Shown piece by piece: positions 23,101 through 35,838 of a stretch of DNA of 37,586 nucleotides. The notes below the pieces were generated by a model that saw only the letters and a program-made list of their open reading frames with translations, was not told where the DNA came from and made no database searches. Numbering within the stretch: the stretch's first letter is position 1; each line of letters opens with the position of its first letter. Source of the stretch: Hemicentrotus pulcherrimus (Eukaryota; Echinodermata; Echinoidea; Camarodonta; Strongylocentrotidae); assembly GCA_003118195.1 (NCBI GenBank), contig BEXV01000912.1:3671-41256 (forward strand), read 5' to 3'. Made by a program: the position numbers and the translations under genes.

Positions 23101-26100
23101 GTGTACATGTATACTGGTAGAGGCAGCGCCCACAATAAATGTATGATGATGGGAAATATTATTTCTAAATACTTGAAGTTAAAGGTGCGAATCACCTATA
23201 AGAAAATAAATTAGAACAAAACCTTCATTGGTGTCAGGCAATTTAATATGTTTTAAGGAATTGAACATCTCTTCTTCATCTGACTTGAATTAGTCTTCAC
23301 ATAAAATATGTGACAGACAAACTTTAAATGTAAATAATAACTTTTTTTAACTTGTGAGAATTCATAAGAATTTAGATTTACATTTTATGTTTTTTTTCTC
23401 CCTTCAAATTCAAATTTTATCAGCAAAAAGTATTACTTTCAGGTTCCATCCCCCACCCCAACAAAAATAAATAAACAATAATTTTGAAAAATCAGTGACT
23501 TGACACTTATCATTTAGACATGAACTGCTGATGTAAATCTTATTTCTATTTTTTTTTCTTTAAATATGATATTTTATCTGAGATCACCTTAACCCATTCA
23601 AGCCCTTCTTTACTCTAGTTCTCATGAATCAATCAAATACCAGATTTGAGCTGTTAAATTACAATTGTATGCACTGAAAATGATGAAAATTAATCACTTC
23701 CCACCACAATTTGTACCTCAAAATGCTGGTCTGTTGGTAGGGCCATGGTGTGATACACATCCACGTCTCACTTTAAATAACTACTATTAGATGTCTATTG
23801 TACAACAGTATATGAACAGTGTACATGTATACAGTAATTGGAGTGGGGTTTGGGCGGACTAATGATGTGCTGTTTCAATTAATACATCACAGCTGCATGC
23901 CAATCAATTATCAACTCACAGTCATAGATATTGTAACACCATAATCACAGACAGCTTGATTTTATTGTTCTATTAGGTGTTCTTACTTGTTTCGGACCAC
24001 CCAATATTTCTGAGTCACAAAATTAAATATACATTAGTCCATACTATAGGCTCAGTATTGACACGAACATTGGATATGATAATATTTATTTAATTCTTTA
24101 TTCCTCATTTAAATGTAGGTTTTATTATGCATTTACAGAACATTTATGTGTGGAGCCAACAGGCATTTTAACTCTTAGTTATTGCATGTGTTGAGATCAT
24201 GTTGAGATCATGTTGAGATCATGTTTAGACATGAAAACTTAGACGTTGGACTATATACCGTAAACTTCATTTGTTAAACCCAATTTCAAACAAAGAGCCC
24301 AGCATTAGGTTTAAATTTTAGTAGAATAAGTGTCTATTTATAGTTAACGCCCTTTTGGCTCCAAAACTGGCTATGTGTGAGTTTTTTTTTTAATCTTTCC
24401 TTTTCAAGAAGACTTTATAGAGTATACCAAGGTTTCTAAATTAGGCTGCTCTGCTCCTACCGAACCCACAAATGAGTGCATAATAACAAATAACTACTGG
24501 TACATAAGACTATTATCTTCCTCAGCATACGGAGGTGTATTTGAGCGCACGTGCGCGTAAACACAAGTACGTACAACTTGCTAGGCCGGCAGTCTCTTTC
24601 CAAATTTATTAATTTATTGAATTGTTTCTAAAAAAAGAAAAGAAAAAGAATATAGGGTCTAAACAGAAAATAGGCAGAAGGAACGGGGATGGAAGGAAAA
24701 AGAATCCTAAAAATAGTCATTTATGACATGAAATTGTACATATGTATATATATTTATAAATAATTCATAAAATAGTGAGTGGCAAAAATAGTCAAATGTG
24801 ACTGATTGCCAAACAAAATCAAATCAAGAAAGAAAGATATCATAATTTAAACAAGGTATTTACTCTGTACAAGCAATCAATGTGTATCTTGACAGTAAAG
24901 TAAACTGCTGGCTATAAAACGGTGTGTACAATCAAAGATAATTGGGGAATGTTAGTGTTACACAGGCTATCAGCTGAAGTTGTAAGGCCAATGCCAATAC
25001 CAAAGTTATCCTCTAATCTGTGAAAATACCACGCTAATACCTTAATACCCGGATTTGGGTTTGACCATATACATGTACTAGCTTGGTAGCGAAAGAATAT
25101 ACAGAGCATACAAGAAGGAAAAAAATGTGAGACCAGAAAGAAAGAAAAAAAACCACATGAAAAGAGAGAAAATATATACCTGGAATAATGGGGGTGGGAA
25201 TGCCTAGAAAAATTAGTAAAAGCTCTGGAAAAGGGGAAAGTATAATTTTTCAATATATGACAGCCAATAAAAATCCATTGAATGTTTTTGAGCTTTACTT
25301 TAGAAGCCTGGTATAAAGGAATGACAATTCATATTTTTGATCTAGAGATAATACAGGGCTGCTCATTTTCTATTTCTGGGGGAGAGGGGGGATGCTGAAC
25401 AAAATTTGGAAGTCTATTTGAACCTGGTCCCTGTTCAAGATTTGACATTTGGGGCCTGAAGTGTATTAGGGTCCCTGAAAAATGTTGAGCCCTGCTTTCA
25501 TGTTGAGATTTAATAAAATTTCTTCATCTGTTTGAAATTGGACCCTCTTTACATTTGAAAACTGGGGGGTGGGGGTAGATCTGAGCCCTTGGGGGTGTTT
25601 CATCAAGCTGTTTGTAAAGTTACGCATGACTTTACGAACAACTTGTATATGAAAAGCCAAATGGGATGCTCAATTATTGTTGATTTTTATTTATTTAGTT
25701 GAACTGTGCAGATGTAATTTAACATTCTTATTATAACAACCATTTTTAATGCAAAGTATATTTTTTGCCATAATTTTAATTGAGGTTATTGAAAATATCA
25801 AAACAAACTTTGGGCATCCTATCTGGCACTTCATATACAAGTTGTTCAGAAAGTCATGCGTAACTTTACAAACTCTTCATGAAACACCCCCCTGCTATCA
25901 TTAATATGAAAAATATTGAGATTAAAAATAACTTCTACCCTTTCTCTATCAAACATACATGTACGATCATTCCAGTCCATACCCTATTAAATATCTATAT
26001 CATTCCTACTCCATGTTTCCTCGATTGCGAGGAGCATGCTCTGAGTCTCGAGGGCACTTGTAATGGTTGTGTAAGCATCATGATTTTATCTCGACGATGC

Positions 26101-29100
26101 TATTGATGGGAATGTGCACTGGCTTTCTCTCTAGTAAAGGGGAAGGGCCTGGAGATAGATATGAATAAATCATGATGATATCAAAAACGCTGTCTGGCTC
26201 TTCTTCCATGTCATCAACCAACATCAAAGTGGATGGCTGGGACTGTACTTTTAATCCCAAATTCAAGAGTACTTTTTTTTTCTGTCCTGAATGTGAATAA
26301 AATGTGATACCGAACTCTAATCATTACTTCATGTGTTGAGAGCCAGGCGGGCGTCTATATAAGAAGCTAGCTGGCATTAACAGGCTTCTGGTTCTTAGCA
26401 CATAAAACATGTTTTATTTTGTTTTTTCTGTCCCATACGTTGAAAAATGAGATGAACAATTAAAAATCGTCACTGCATGCATTATTTGTACCGTATGCCT
26501 GGTCAAACTTCTAGGGCAGGGGGCTGTCAACTTAAATACAGCCATTAGCAGAAGAAGAGTGAATGTTGTGGCTTAGAGACTCAAGAAGAAGAAGAAGAAG
26601 AGTCATTTGGCAGACTTTCCCTTTTTTTAGGAATCTGTTAAACATGTGACCCATCCAGCAAAATACATGTACATTGGACTTGCCCTAGTAGGTCTTGTGA
26701 TTTCATCAAGTCCTTTGCCACAATTTGTACATCCTAAGTGAAAGAGTCGGACCATCCGCCTGACAGGAAATGAGAGTTGACTCGAATTGGTGAATAAAAA
26801 AAGCATTTAACCTGAATTACTTCAGTCATGGCGATTTTGGTTTGCTTTGGTTTTTCATCGTGAGATGATTCAGAAGCGTGTTGTAAGGCGAGAAGCAACC
26901 CTAATCGCTTTATGCATGGGCACGAAGCCGTTGAAAATGGTGTAAATATGTAATTAGCATGTGACGTGTGCACATGCATGTATATTTTGATCAAATCTTG
27001 AGCTCGTATTCTGCTTTTGCAAATGAATGGTTAAGAGGATGTTACTGTAGGCTCATAGCATCAGCCACTTTAAAAATTTACACAATTTATCTTATTACAA
27101 CCATGGATGAATCCTTTTTATTGAACATGAAACTTCTAGACAGCATTTTATATGAAGAATTGATACTATCGTGGGTCTTCTAAATGTCACAGGAAAAAGT
27201 CATAATAAATTGAATAAAAAACAACAAAATGGCTTCATTAAGTTACCATGGAAACTTCCTACTCTCAGTCGTAAAAAACAGATAAGAGGCCACAAATACA
27301 TGTAATTTGATATCTTCTCGCAATCTCTTGACCTTTCAAAAGAGATGCAATGAGATAGATGCAATGCGAGATAACCTCAGACAAGAAGACAACCGACATC
27401 GATGGCCCCAGATGAATCTGTGCACGGAACCATTTGTTCCACATTAGCTGGGTCTTCAAGTAATTAGCAGTGTCCTTTAAATATAAAAAAATAAGTCATA
27501 TGGTAGAACGAGGACGAGACAAATAGGCAGCAAATCACTTAGTAGCTAAGTAACCCTTAAACAAACAGGACATGCATCTTTGGATGTAGTGCAGAGCTGT
27601 AAGTGTGTGGATGGCGCTCAGAAAGCACTATTGATCAAATAATAAATCTGTTATGGTTTGCTTTTCTTAAAGCTTAATTGGTGACTTTCAATTGGGATAA
27701 TGAACCTTCAAATTGATATCCGAAGCAAGAATGGGATTGGAGTAATCTTGAGGTTAAATTAAATTCAAGATAACTACAGCATATTTTTGGGGCTACAGTC
27801 AACCTACACATAGACTGACCAGTAAATCTCATGGTATTCTTTGATATTTCACTGGTTTCAGGAGACTACAAACAACCTACATGTATTTTGAACAGCTCAT
27901 CATTAAAAAAATTGGAAAATTGGAAAATGAATTTATTGATAAAAATATACTTTTGAACAAATCAAACGATAGTATACAATCAATTGAAATACATTGCAGC
28001 ATCTAGCTCATCATTAGACTTCTACATTATTTTTGTAAAAAGATTCCCCATACTGATCCACAACAGGTAGAACGAGGATAGAACAAGGAAATGAATGGGC
28101 CTACTGACAGTGACATGCTTGAAATTAAATATAATGTAAACAGTAAAGGTGAACCACACTGCTCCCATGTTTTCATCATAAATATTCATATTATCATTAG
28201 CTCCTAATGGGAGGGATATTAAAATAAAAAACACATCATTTACACAGAGGCAAGACCCTCTAGAATTGTCAGGATTTTTATGAGCTGACGAATCTGTCAT
28301 ATCAATCATTGTACGCATTTATCATCAACGAGGACATGTCATATTTCAATAATTGATTCCAAAAGGACAACCCCTGCCATTTTTAGAGAAAAAAATAGGG
28401 TAAAATAAGGGTGATTCTGCATAATATATTCAATACCACATACACATTTTATTCTATTTCATTAGAAATTTTTTTTTTTAATATTGACAAGACCATATTA
28501 AAATGCTAGTGACACCAGAAAGAATCCTTATTCAATGGTCACATCAAGAGAATTGTATTTCTGAATGAAATAAATGGATAATCGTCACCAGTTTTATGGG
28601 ACACATTGCATGGAGTCACCCATAAAATGATAATCAATGCAGAACATTTCTTTCGTTAAACAAGGAAGCAAAGGTACCCTACGCCTTAAATCTCAAGATT
28701 TAGATCTTGATCTGACCTCCTGAAGGCTAAACCGAGTACACGGTTGTCACGGCAACACACCTCAAAGAAGGAAAGCAAAGATTTCCTGATCCTGATTGGG
28801 TTTCTATGTTGTTCGTAATCACCGGGCGTGATCATCCTACCAACAAGGAACCAAGTTCACTGAACAGCCGGGAGGGACGCAATAGACCGGCCCATGCATA
28901 CAGGTAGGCCTCCTACATATGTCTTGGTATGACTCACTCTTTATTAAACCCACTCATATACATGAATGCCCATATATGGTATCAGTTTGAATTGAAGTTG
29001 TTTCTGTTATCGCTCCTGGAAAAAGAAGATTGGTGGTCATTATCGCTTCCTCTTACTTCTGTTTTTGCCGACTGTAAGTCTACAAATGAACTTTCAGACA

Positions 29101-31946
29101 CCAACAAACTGCAGCAACTTCAGTATTTGCTGCTCTTTCAAGATCCTTTTTTTGTTTTGTTATATTTAAAAATTAGTAAGAAACGTTTAGGTACAATTAA
29201 ATATGACCTTATCAAGAGTGTTTGTCATACCAGAATTGCATAAGCTCTGTATGGTGAAAATAGCTCAAGAAATTACAAATGATTTGTACAAAAACTCTAT
29301 GTTAGGAAAGAATCGCTTTCATGATCAAAATATGAGAGATAGCACGGATACACCAGGAAGCAGCAACTCTGCAAACTTGCGGATCTAGCTGCAATTTGCA
29401 TCACGAATATATAAATACCCTCAGGCAGCATTGATCAAATAAACAAGTAAGAAGCTTAATAGAGTAGTATTAAAGAAATCTGTATGGATTAGATGAGTAA
29501 GCTCCCCATCAAACTTTGGGAGAAAAAATGACAAGAGGGAAACTTTTCTCTTTTTGTCCCCATAATTTGTATGGGCAAATTTCCTTCCTCAATCTCATTT
29601 CTCAATCCAAAAACTAGGGATTTATGTTTGCCTTATTGAGAGGATGTTTTTGGAAGCAATGATTTTCAATATTTAATGAGTCCCTTCACATCTAGCATTT
29701 TGAAGGAATACTAGAGGGTTTTGATATTCACAAAAATCTATGGTATAATAATGCTTCAAATGCTTTTTTGTCGTTGAGTGGTTGTACAAATTAAATTGAA
29801 ACCACTTTTGAAATGCTAACAGTAATTGTATTATGAAATAATTCCCAGTGAAACCTGTATATACATGTAAAGACCACTCAGGGGAAAACATGATAAGTGG
29901 TCTTTATAGGCAGGTGGTCTTTCTATACAGGTGGTCACTAAAGCAGATTTGACTTTATATCCTATCTATGCTTAGGCATTGCTACTGCAATATGCAAGGC
30001 ACCACAATTATGATTGCAGTACATCAGTGCTATCTACATGTATGTACATGTACTTGTACTTTCATTTGTATCACGTTTGAGCAATGCCATACTCTATTTT
30101 TAGTACATGTAAATGTACATGTCAGATCACATAACAGCATTAGTAAATTTCTACCTAATGTACCATTCTGTTCATTAATCAGTGAACCCGAATTCATCCA
30201 TTACTACATCCACTGGTCCACTAAAAGCTGCAGTGCAATTATATAAGTATTCTCTTCCACCATGCTACATGTATGTAAATTGTAATGTGGATATGAGGAT
30301 TAGATAGCCGCCATCATGAATAGTAAAACAGTTATAAAATGGTCTGTAGTAGTGATCAAATATAGGTCAGCCATACTATGCTCCCATGTATAGTGAAAGT
30401 TATTACATGCCTCAAATTTAGTAGAATACTGTTATCAGAAAAAATATCTGGCTCAGTTGTGTTATCAGGGTGTAAAGAAATGTATACCGGTAATCATTTC
30501 CTTATGAATGTCAGTAATGTCATTTCAAATTGTATTTTTCATCAAATTATGATGAGACTACTTTGTAGGCAAGTAAAAGATACATTTTCATTATGAGCCA
30601 TTCACTACAGCTTTTACCAGAATAGCTAATAATAATTGCAAAATCACAAGTATCCTTTTGCTTGATGATTTGGCAATTTAGTCAATGTCAGTTTCTGTTT
30701 AGTATCCCATTATAAATCCTGTTGCATACAAGAGCTAATTCATATTCACCTTGAACTAGCAATGTGATATCTACTCTATTCTCAAATCATTTTACACTTA
30801 ATAATTTTCCAAGGCCGTAAATGCCTCTGAGTAACAATATAATGAGCAGACAGTCATGCTGATCAGCAAACGAGCAAGGTGGGCCTAAATTCTCTCATAC
30901 TTTCATGTAGTGGAAGTAGTCTGCATGCACAAACCTTTTATAAGTTGAAATGTGTAACAAAATGTCTGAACTGCAAGACTATATAGACTTCAATACCGTC
31001 TATAGGCCCTGTTCTGTGCATATAAAGTAGCTGAATGCCCTTGACCATGGATATAGCCATGTCTTAACACAGCCAAACATTGATAGAGTTAGGCTCAGTG
31101 ATTTTGTGAAAACTCTGTCTTAGTGTCAAATCAGAGTCTGCACTTGGAGACTACTCTGTATTAAGTAAGTGACTGTTAATAATTGTACCTAATGGATCCA
31201 TAAAGTATGCAATAACTTATTGATGCTCATGGTCATTCATGCTTTTAAGTATATGGCAGTCTCGAATTTATAATATGGTATGACGCATATCAAATTATAT
31301 GAAAATGGACACATATCCTGGTATATCGATATTAAGGTGCCTTCCCTTTTGAAAATTAAGATGAACTGTAAGTCATCTGTATTGTGGTATACTATGTAAG
31401 CATTAAAGAACAGATTATGAACCATCATCATTAGTATTGCCATCACTGATAATATAATATTTATGTTGGCTATATGTTTGTAAGAAGGAACAACAGCACA
31501 ATACAGTTAAAATCTAAATTATTCATACCCTTACCAAGATTTTTTATAATAATAAAAATAAAAAAAAAAAAATTTTTTCCTTCTTCCAATTTATTTCTTG
31601 TAAATATAAATAATCAAAGCTTACATCTAAAATTATTCAACAAAGGCCCTAATTCTAGGTTTATCCAAGAGGCTCTATTCAACAGAAATGATGGCTTGAT
31701 ATAAACGGATATAAACCCAACTCAATCATTTAAAAGATAAAGGCTAATCATAAATTGTGATAAATTTGGCATACTTTCAGATACCGGTAAGACCTCCATC
31801 CAAGTCACTGTATGAATGGCATCATGGGTGCTATTTTTAAATAGACTTTACGATATATTAAAAGATTTGATCAATTACAGCAAGATTATCCCCTGAACCA
31901 AGAGATTTAAGGTTGGGCCTACACTATGGCACTGTTCTCACTGCCA

Positions 31947-31980
<34 letters not shown>

Positions 31981-34900
31981 GAAACATAACCTATGATGAC
32001 GTAAATGTGGACAGATCACATGGCATATTAAGGTGTGCATACACGGATCATCAAGAGCACTGATCTGAATACCGGTAGACCAGTTTACCATTTTTAAACA
32101 TATTCAAATTAATGAATGATTCTTTCTTGGGGACATAGTGACGCAATATTCCATTAACCCGTTATTTATTGATGAACTAAAATACTTGGAATCCACTCTG
32201 CAAACAGTAGTTGTTGCTATGTTGGACAAGCCTTAGGTGATATATACAATATGTTGTCAACATCAACCTTTGTTTAAAAAGTATGCATAAAATATGAATA
32301 TGTTGGTAAAAAGGTCTATTAAACATGGCATCTACATGTATCTAGTAACAATATGTGGCAATGTGAACATTTGCTACCCCACCTGTATAGATGATCAGTT
32401 AAAGTAGCCCCACGATTGACTAATAAGACAACGAGGACATGATGATTAGTTCCATAGACAATAGATAGGTTTGATTTGGAAGACGGCCAAGAGGAGATAT
32501 CTAAAAGAACTTTCCCTGAACGCATGAGGTGCCACTACTTTATCTATTTTTGTAGTAATCTTGTTGCAATCTTTATGAAATTTAATTTCTCCACTCAATC
32601 CAATCACTTGTGCCTCTTTATCTCATCAGTGATGAGAGGAACCATGAAATAAAGTTGAAACAGGCTTGCAAGAAGAGACACTGAAAGGAAATCACCTAAG
32701 GAAAGTAAATGAACTGATCTCCTGATTGCCTTATGGTATCTTTGAATCACAAATATCAAAAGTAACCCACTTGTTTTGAAGGCGAGGAAGAACTATTTGC
32801 ATGGAGATGACCTTTACAAAATAAAAAGGATCAATTGCTATTTTGTATCTCTCTCTCTCTCTCCCTCCTCCTCCTCCTCCTCTCTTCTTCTCTCTCTCTC
32901 AGCTTGTTCAAACCCATGTTTATTTTGCTTTCTTTAGATTTTGAACAAACTTCCTAAAACAAATCATGTCTAGACAAAAGTACATGTACCTATCACCTAG
33001 AGGAAGTGAACATACAAAAACATTTAGTTTTTGCTACTTACATACAAGTATTAAAGATATTGATCCATACAAACACATTCAGTTTCATCTTTACATTGAT
33101 TTGACTGTGTCTCTATTCACTTGAGTCAACATTTGTCAAACTTCTCGACCAACAAGATAACATTATTCTCAGACCAAAGCCTATGATAATAAAATCAAGG
33201 TATTCCTAGACTCTTGTACTTTGACATCGGTCTGCCCCGAAATGGCCGAGGAAGGTGTCTGAACCATAGACTTTGAAACTGTCAGAGGCAAATGACCCTC
33301 ACCTTGGGGTGTGTCTTAGGACTACATGTAATTCCTAGAACTTGTTTGACTTTTTTTGTGCTTTCATGGCTATAAGGCAAAGCTTTACTCACACTGATGT
33401 ACCTTTGCAAATTGTACATGAATCTAAAATCTATACTGAATGTCTGACTCAAGCATTGATCGGGAGAACTTCTTCCTGATGGACATACAATCTATATGTC
33501 TATGAACTAATAATGGTAAACAAGTCCACACCCTATGCAATATGCAAACATATACATGTATCTCTCCTGGAAAGGAACGCAGCTGGTTATCCATTTACAG
33601 AGTTCCCATAGATGGGATGAAAGAGATACAGGTCTAGTACAAGTATTCCTTGGGAACTGAAAGGGGAATTAATATTAATTTATTAAAAGCCACAAGGGCA
33701 TCAACTGTGTGGTAGGCCTATGATTTAACTTGTGGCTCCCAACAAATGATCTTGAAGCTACTGTTTATACAAAAGAGATCATGAAAGTTCGGTTAAACTA
33801 AAATTACATTAATTAAGATTACTGATCTAATGTACCGGTAGATGTGGTGTTTTTCTTGCAACAACGTGCATCTACCATTGGTTTACAATTAAAAACTACA
33901 AATTAAAAACTACATGTAATTAAATTATAACGTAATGCCCGTATTCATGCAGCATATTCGATGCAAATGCTTGAAACAAGAAGACTAGGGAATATCAATT
34001 TCAAAAGATATTATATTGTGACCTGAAATACCCATTTGCTTTTTATATCATTGAGTAACCAAAAAGACGGAATAAAGATGTAAATCTCTTCATCTTTTCC
34101 CATGCAACCCCCATCTCGCAGAGTCACTCCCCCGTCTCATCAATCATTCCTCCATTGTTAGTCACCTAGCAGCGCTCAAAATTCCTCTCACAATCATGTC
34201 CTAATAGCCTAATCCCAAAAAGCAAATGCGTCATGGCAGCGTCAAACTGTTGATCTGACACATACACTAAATCAGTCACGGCAGCGGGCATTCTACATCT
34301 TTTGGTTGTCAGGTTATCTGCCGTCTGGTTTATCAACACAGAGCAGGTGGGAGAATCAGGGAGAATTAGCGCTGCATGAAGCAGGATGTGCCACGATGAA
34401 TTATAAAGCATGCCTCATGAATTACTAATTATGGAATGGAGGGTGCACACGGTGGAATACTCTGCACGCCAAGAGCTAGCATGGCATTGTCATACAGCAC
34501 TCTGCATTGAGTTAACGCCCTTCTGGCTCTCAGCTCTGCAGCCGATTTGCTCTCCATGACAATCTCGTGGATTTCTTCTTTGTCTTTGGATCTGTCTTTA
34601 TGAGTAGCTTGATGTATAAATCAAAGGACCTGTCTCACAGAAGTAGTGCAACACTCATTGTCTTTATGTGCTCAACCTGAAAATACTGTTATTCTGGTTT
34701 GTAACGGACTAGATCATTATTCCTTGTTTAATTCTTGAATGGTTCATTGCAAAAATTTGATGATTAAGCCCCTTGCAGTACTTTGTATGGATATGTGCGC
34801 AATAAAAATGTAGCTATTAATATCATTAATTATTACTTCTTTGTATACACAAGCATTTTTCTATATTTTCTATATATAGTAGAAAATGTGAATTTCTTGG

Positions 34901-35796
34901 GGGCTGATAATACATTTTATCTTTATTTTTCTTACAGTTCTTTTTTCATAATACAGCTTTTCTGAGCTGTACAGTGCTCTCAACTTGTTGGTACTTGAAC
35001 CCAATATCAAAGAAAATTATCAAAATTATGAAAATTAATAACTCATCCAGTTTAATTGTGGAAAAACTGTGGAAAAACTATGGAAAATGAAGAATTTCAA
35101 ACTGAAGTATATTGCAGGTTCAAGCAAATCTTCTCTCTTTTGATTCATTCTGTCTTTGTTATACTGTCAAATTACGAAGAAATCTGATTTTGAGTATTTC
35201 CTTTCCCTCTTTCCTGAAGGAAACAGAACAAATGTCACAGTTCAAGCAGCTACAAAAATATTATGCCTTTTTTTTTTGCTCCAGACCGTTGCAATATTCC
35301 GTGTACAAATTACTCATATCTATTACAATACAATATACATGTTTTAAATGGATAAAATTAGACCCACAATCACATTACAATATGTTTGTAAATACTAGTA
35401 CAGGTTTTCTCTACCTGTAAATAACACAAACATGTAAATGCAGGTAGCCCAACGTAGAAAGCACTTTCCTGAGTCAATGAAAAGTTGAATAAAAGGATTA
35501 CATAACAATGCCTATCACCAGTCAGGCTTCTTGTTCAAACCATGGAGATAAAAAAGAGAGATCTCCATGTTCAAACACTGGATACAATACAACTGCAAGT
35601 GTGGGGCACTTCAATGTTTGTCTCTCTTATGTGGCAGCTATGACAGCCTCGAGAGATCTGTTTAGTTACAGCCTTGGAAACCGAGAAGAGCCTTCAAGAA
35701 ATTCTAGTACGGTGTAGCGCAACTTCCTTTTAACAAATATATTGTATTCTTTCATCCATTAACTACAGAAGTTTTTCATTTTTGTGTCTGTTTCTT

Positions 35797-35838
<42 letters not shown>

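Noticed and set aside
28022..28318. 98-residue minus-strand frame with hydrophobic segments
   Set aside because: It has no family match, no splice context compatible with NCX and AT-driven composition.
34166..34411. 81-residue minus-strand frame as an alternative NCX exon
   Set aside because: It has no similarity to any NCX segment and no convincing splice-site pair. The region is treated only as possible regulatory DNA.
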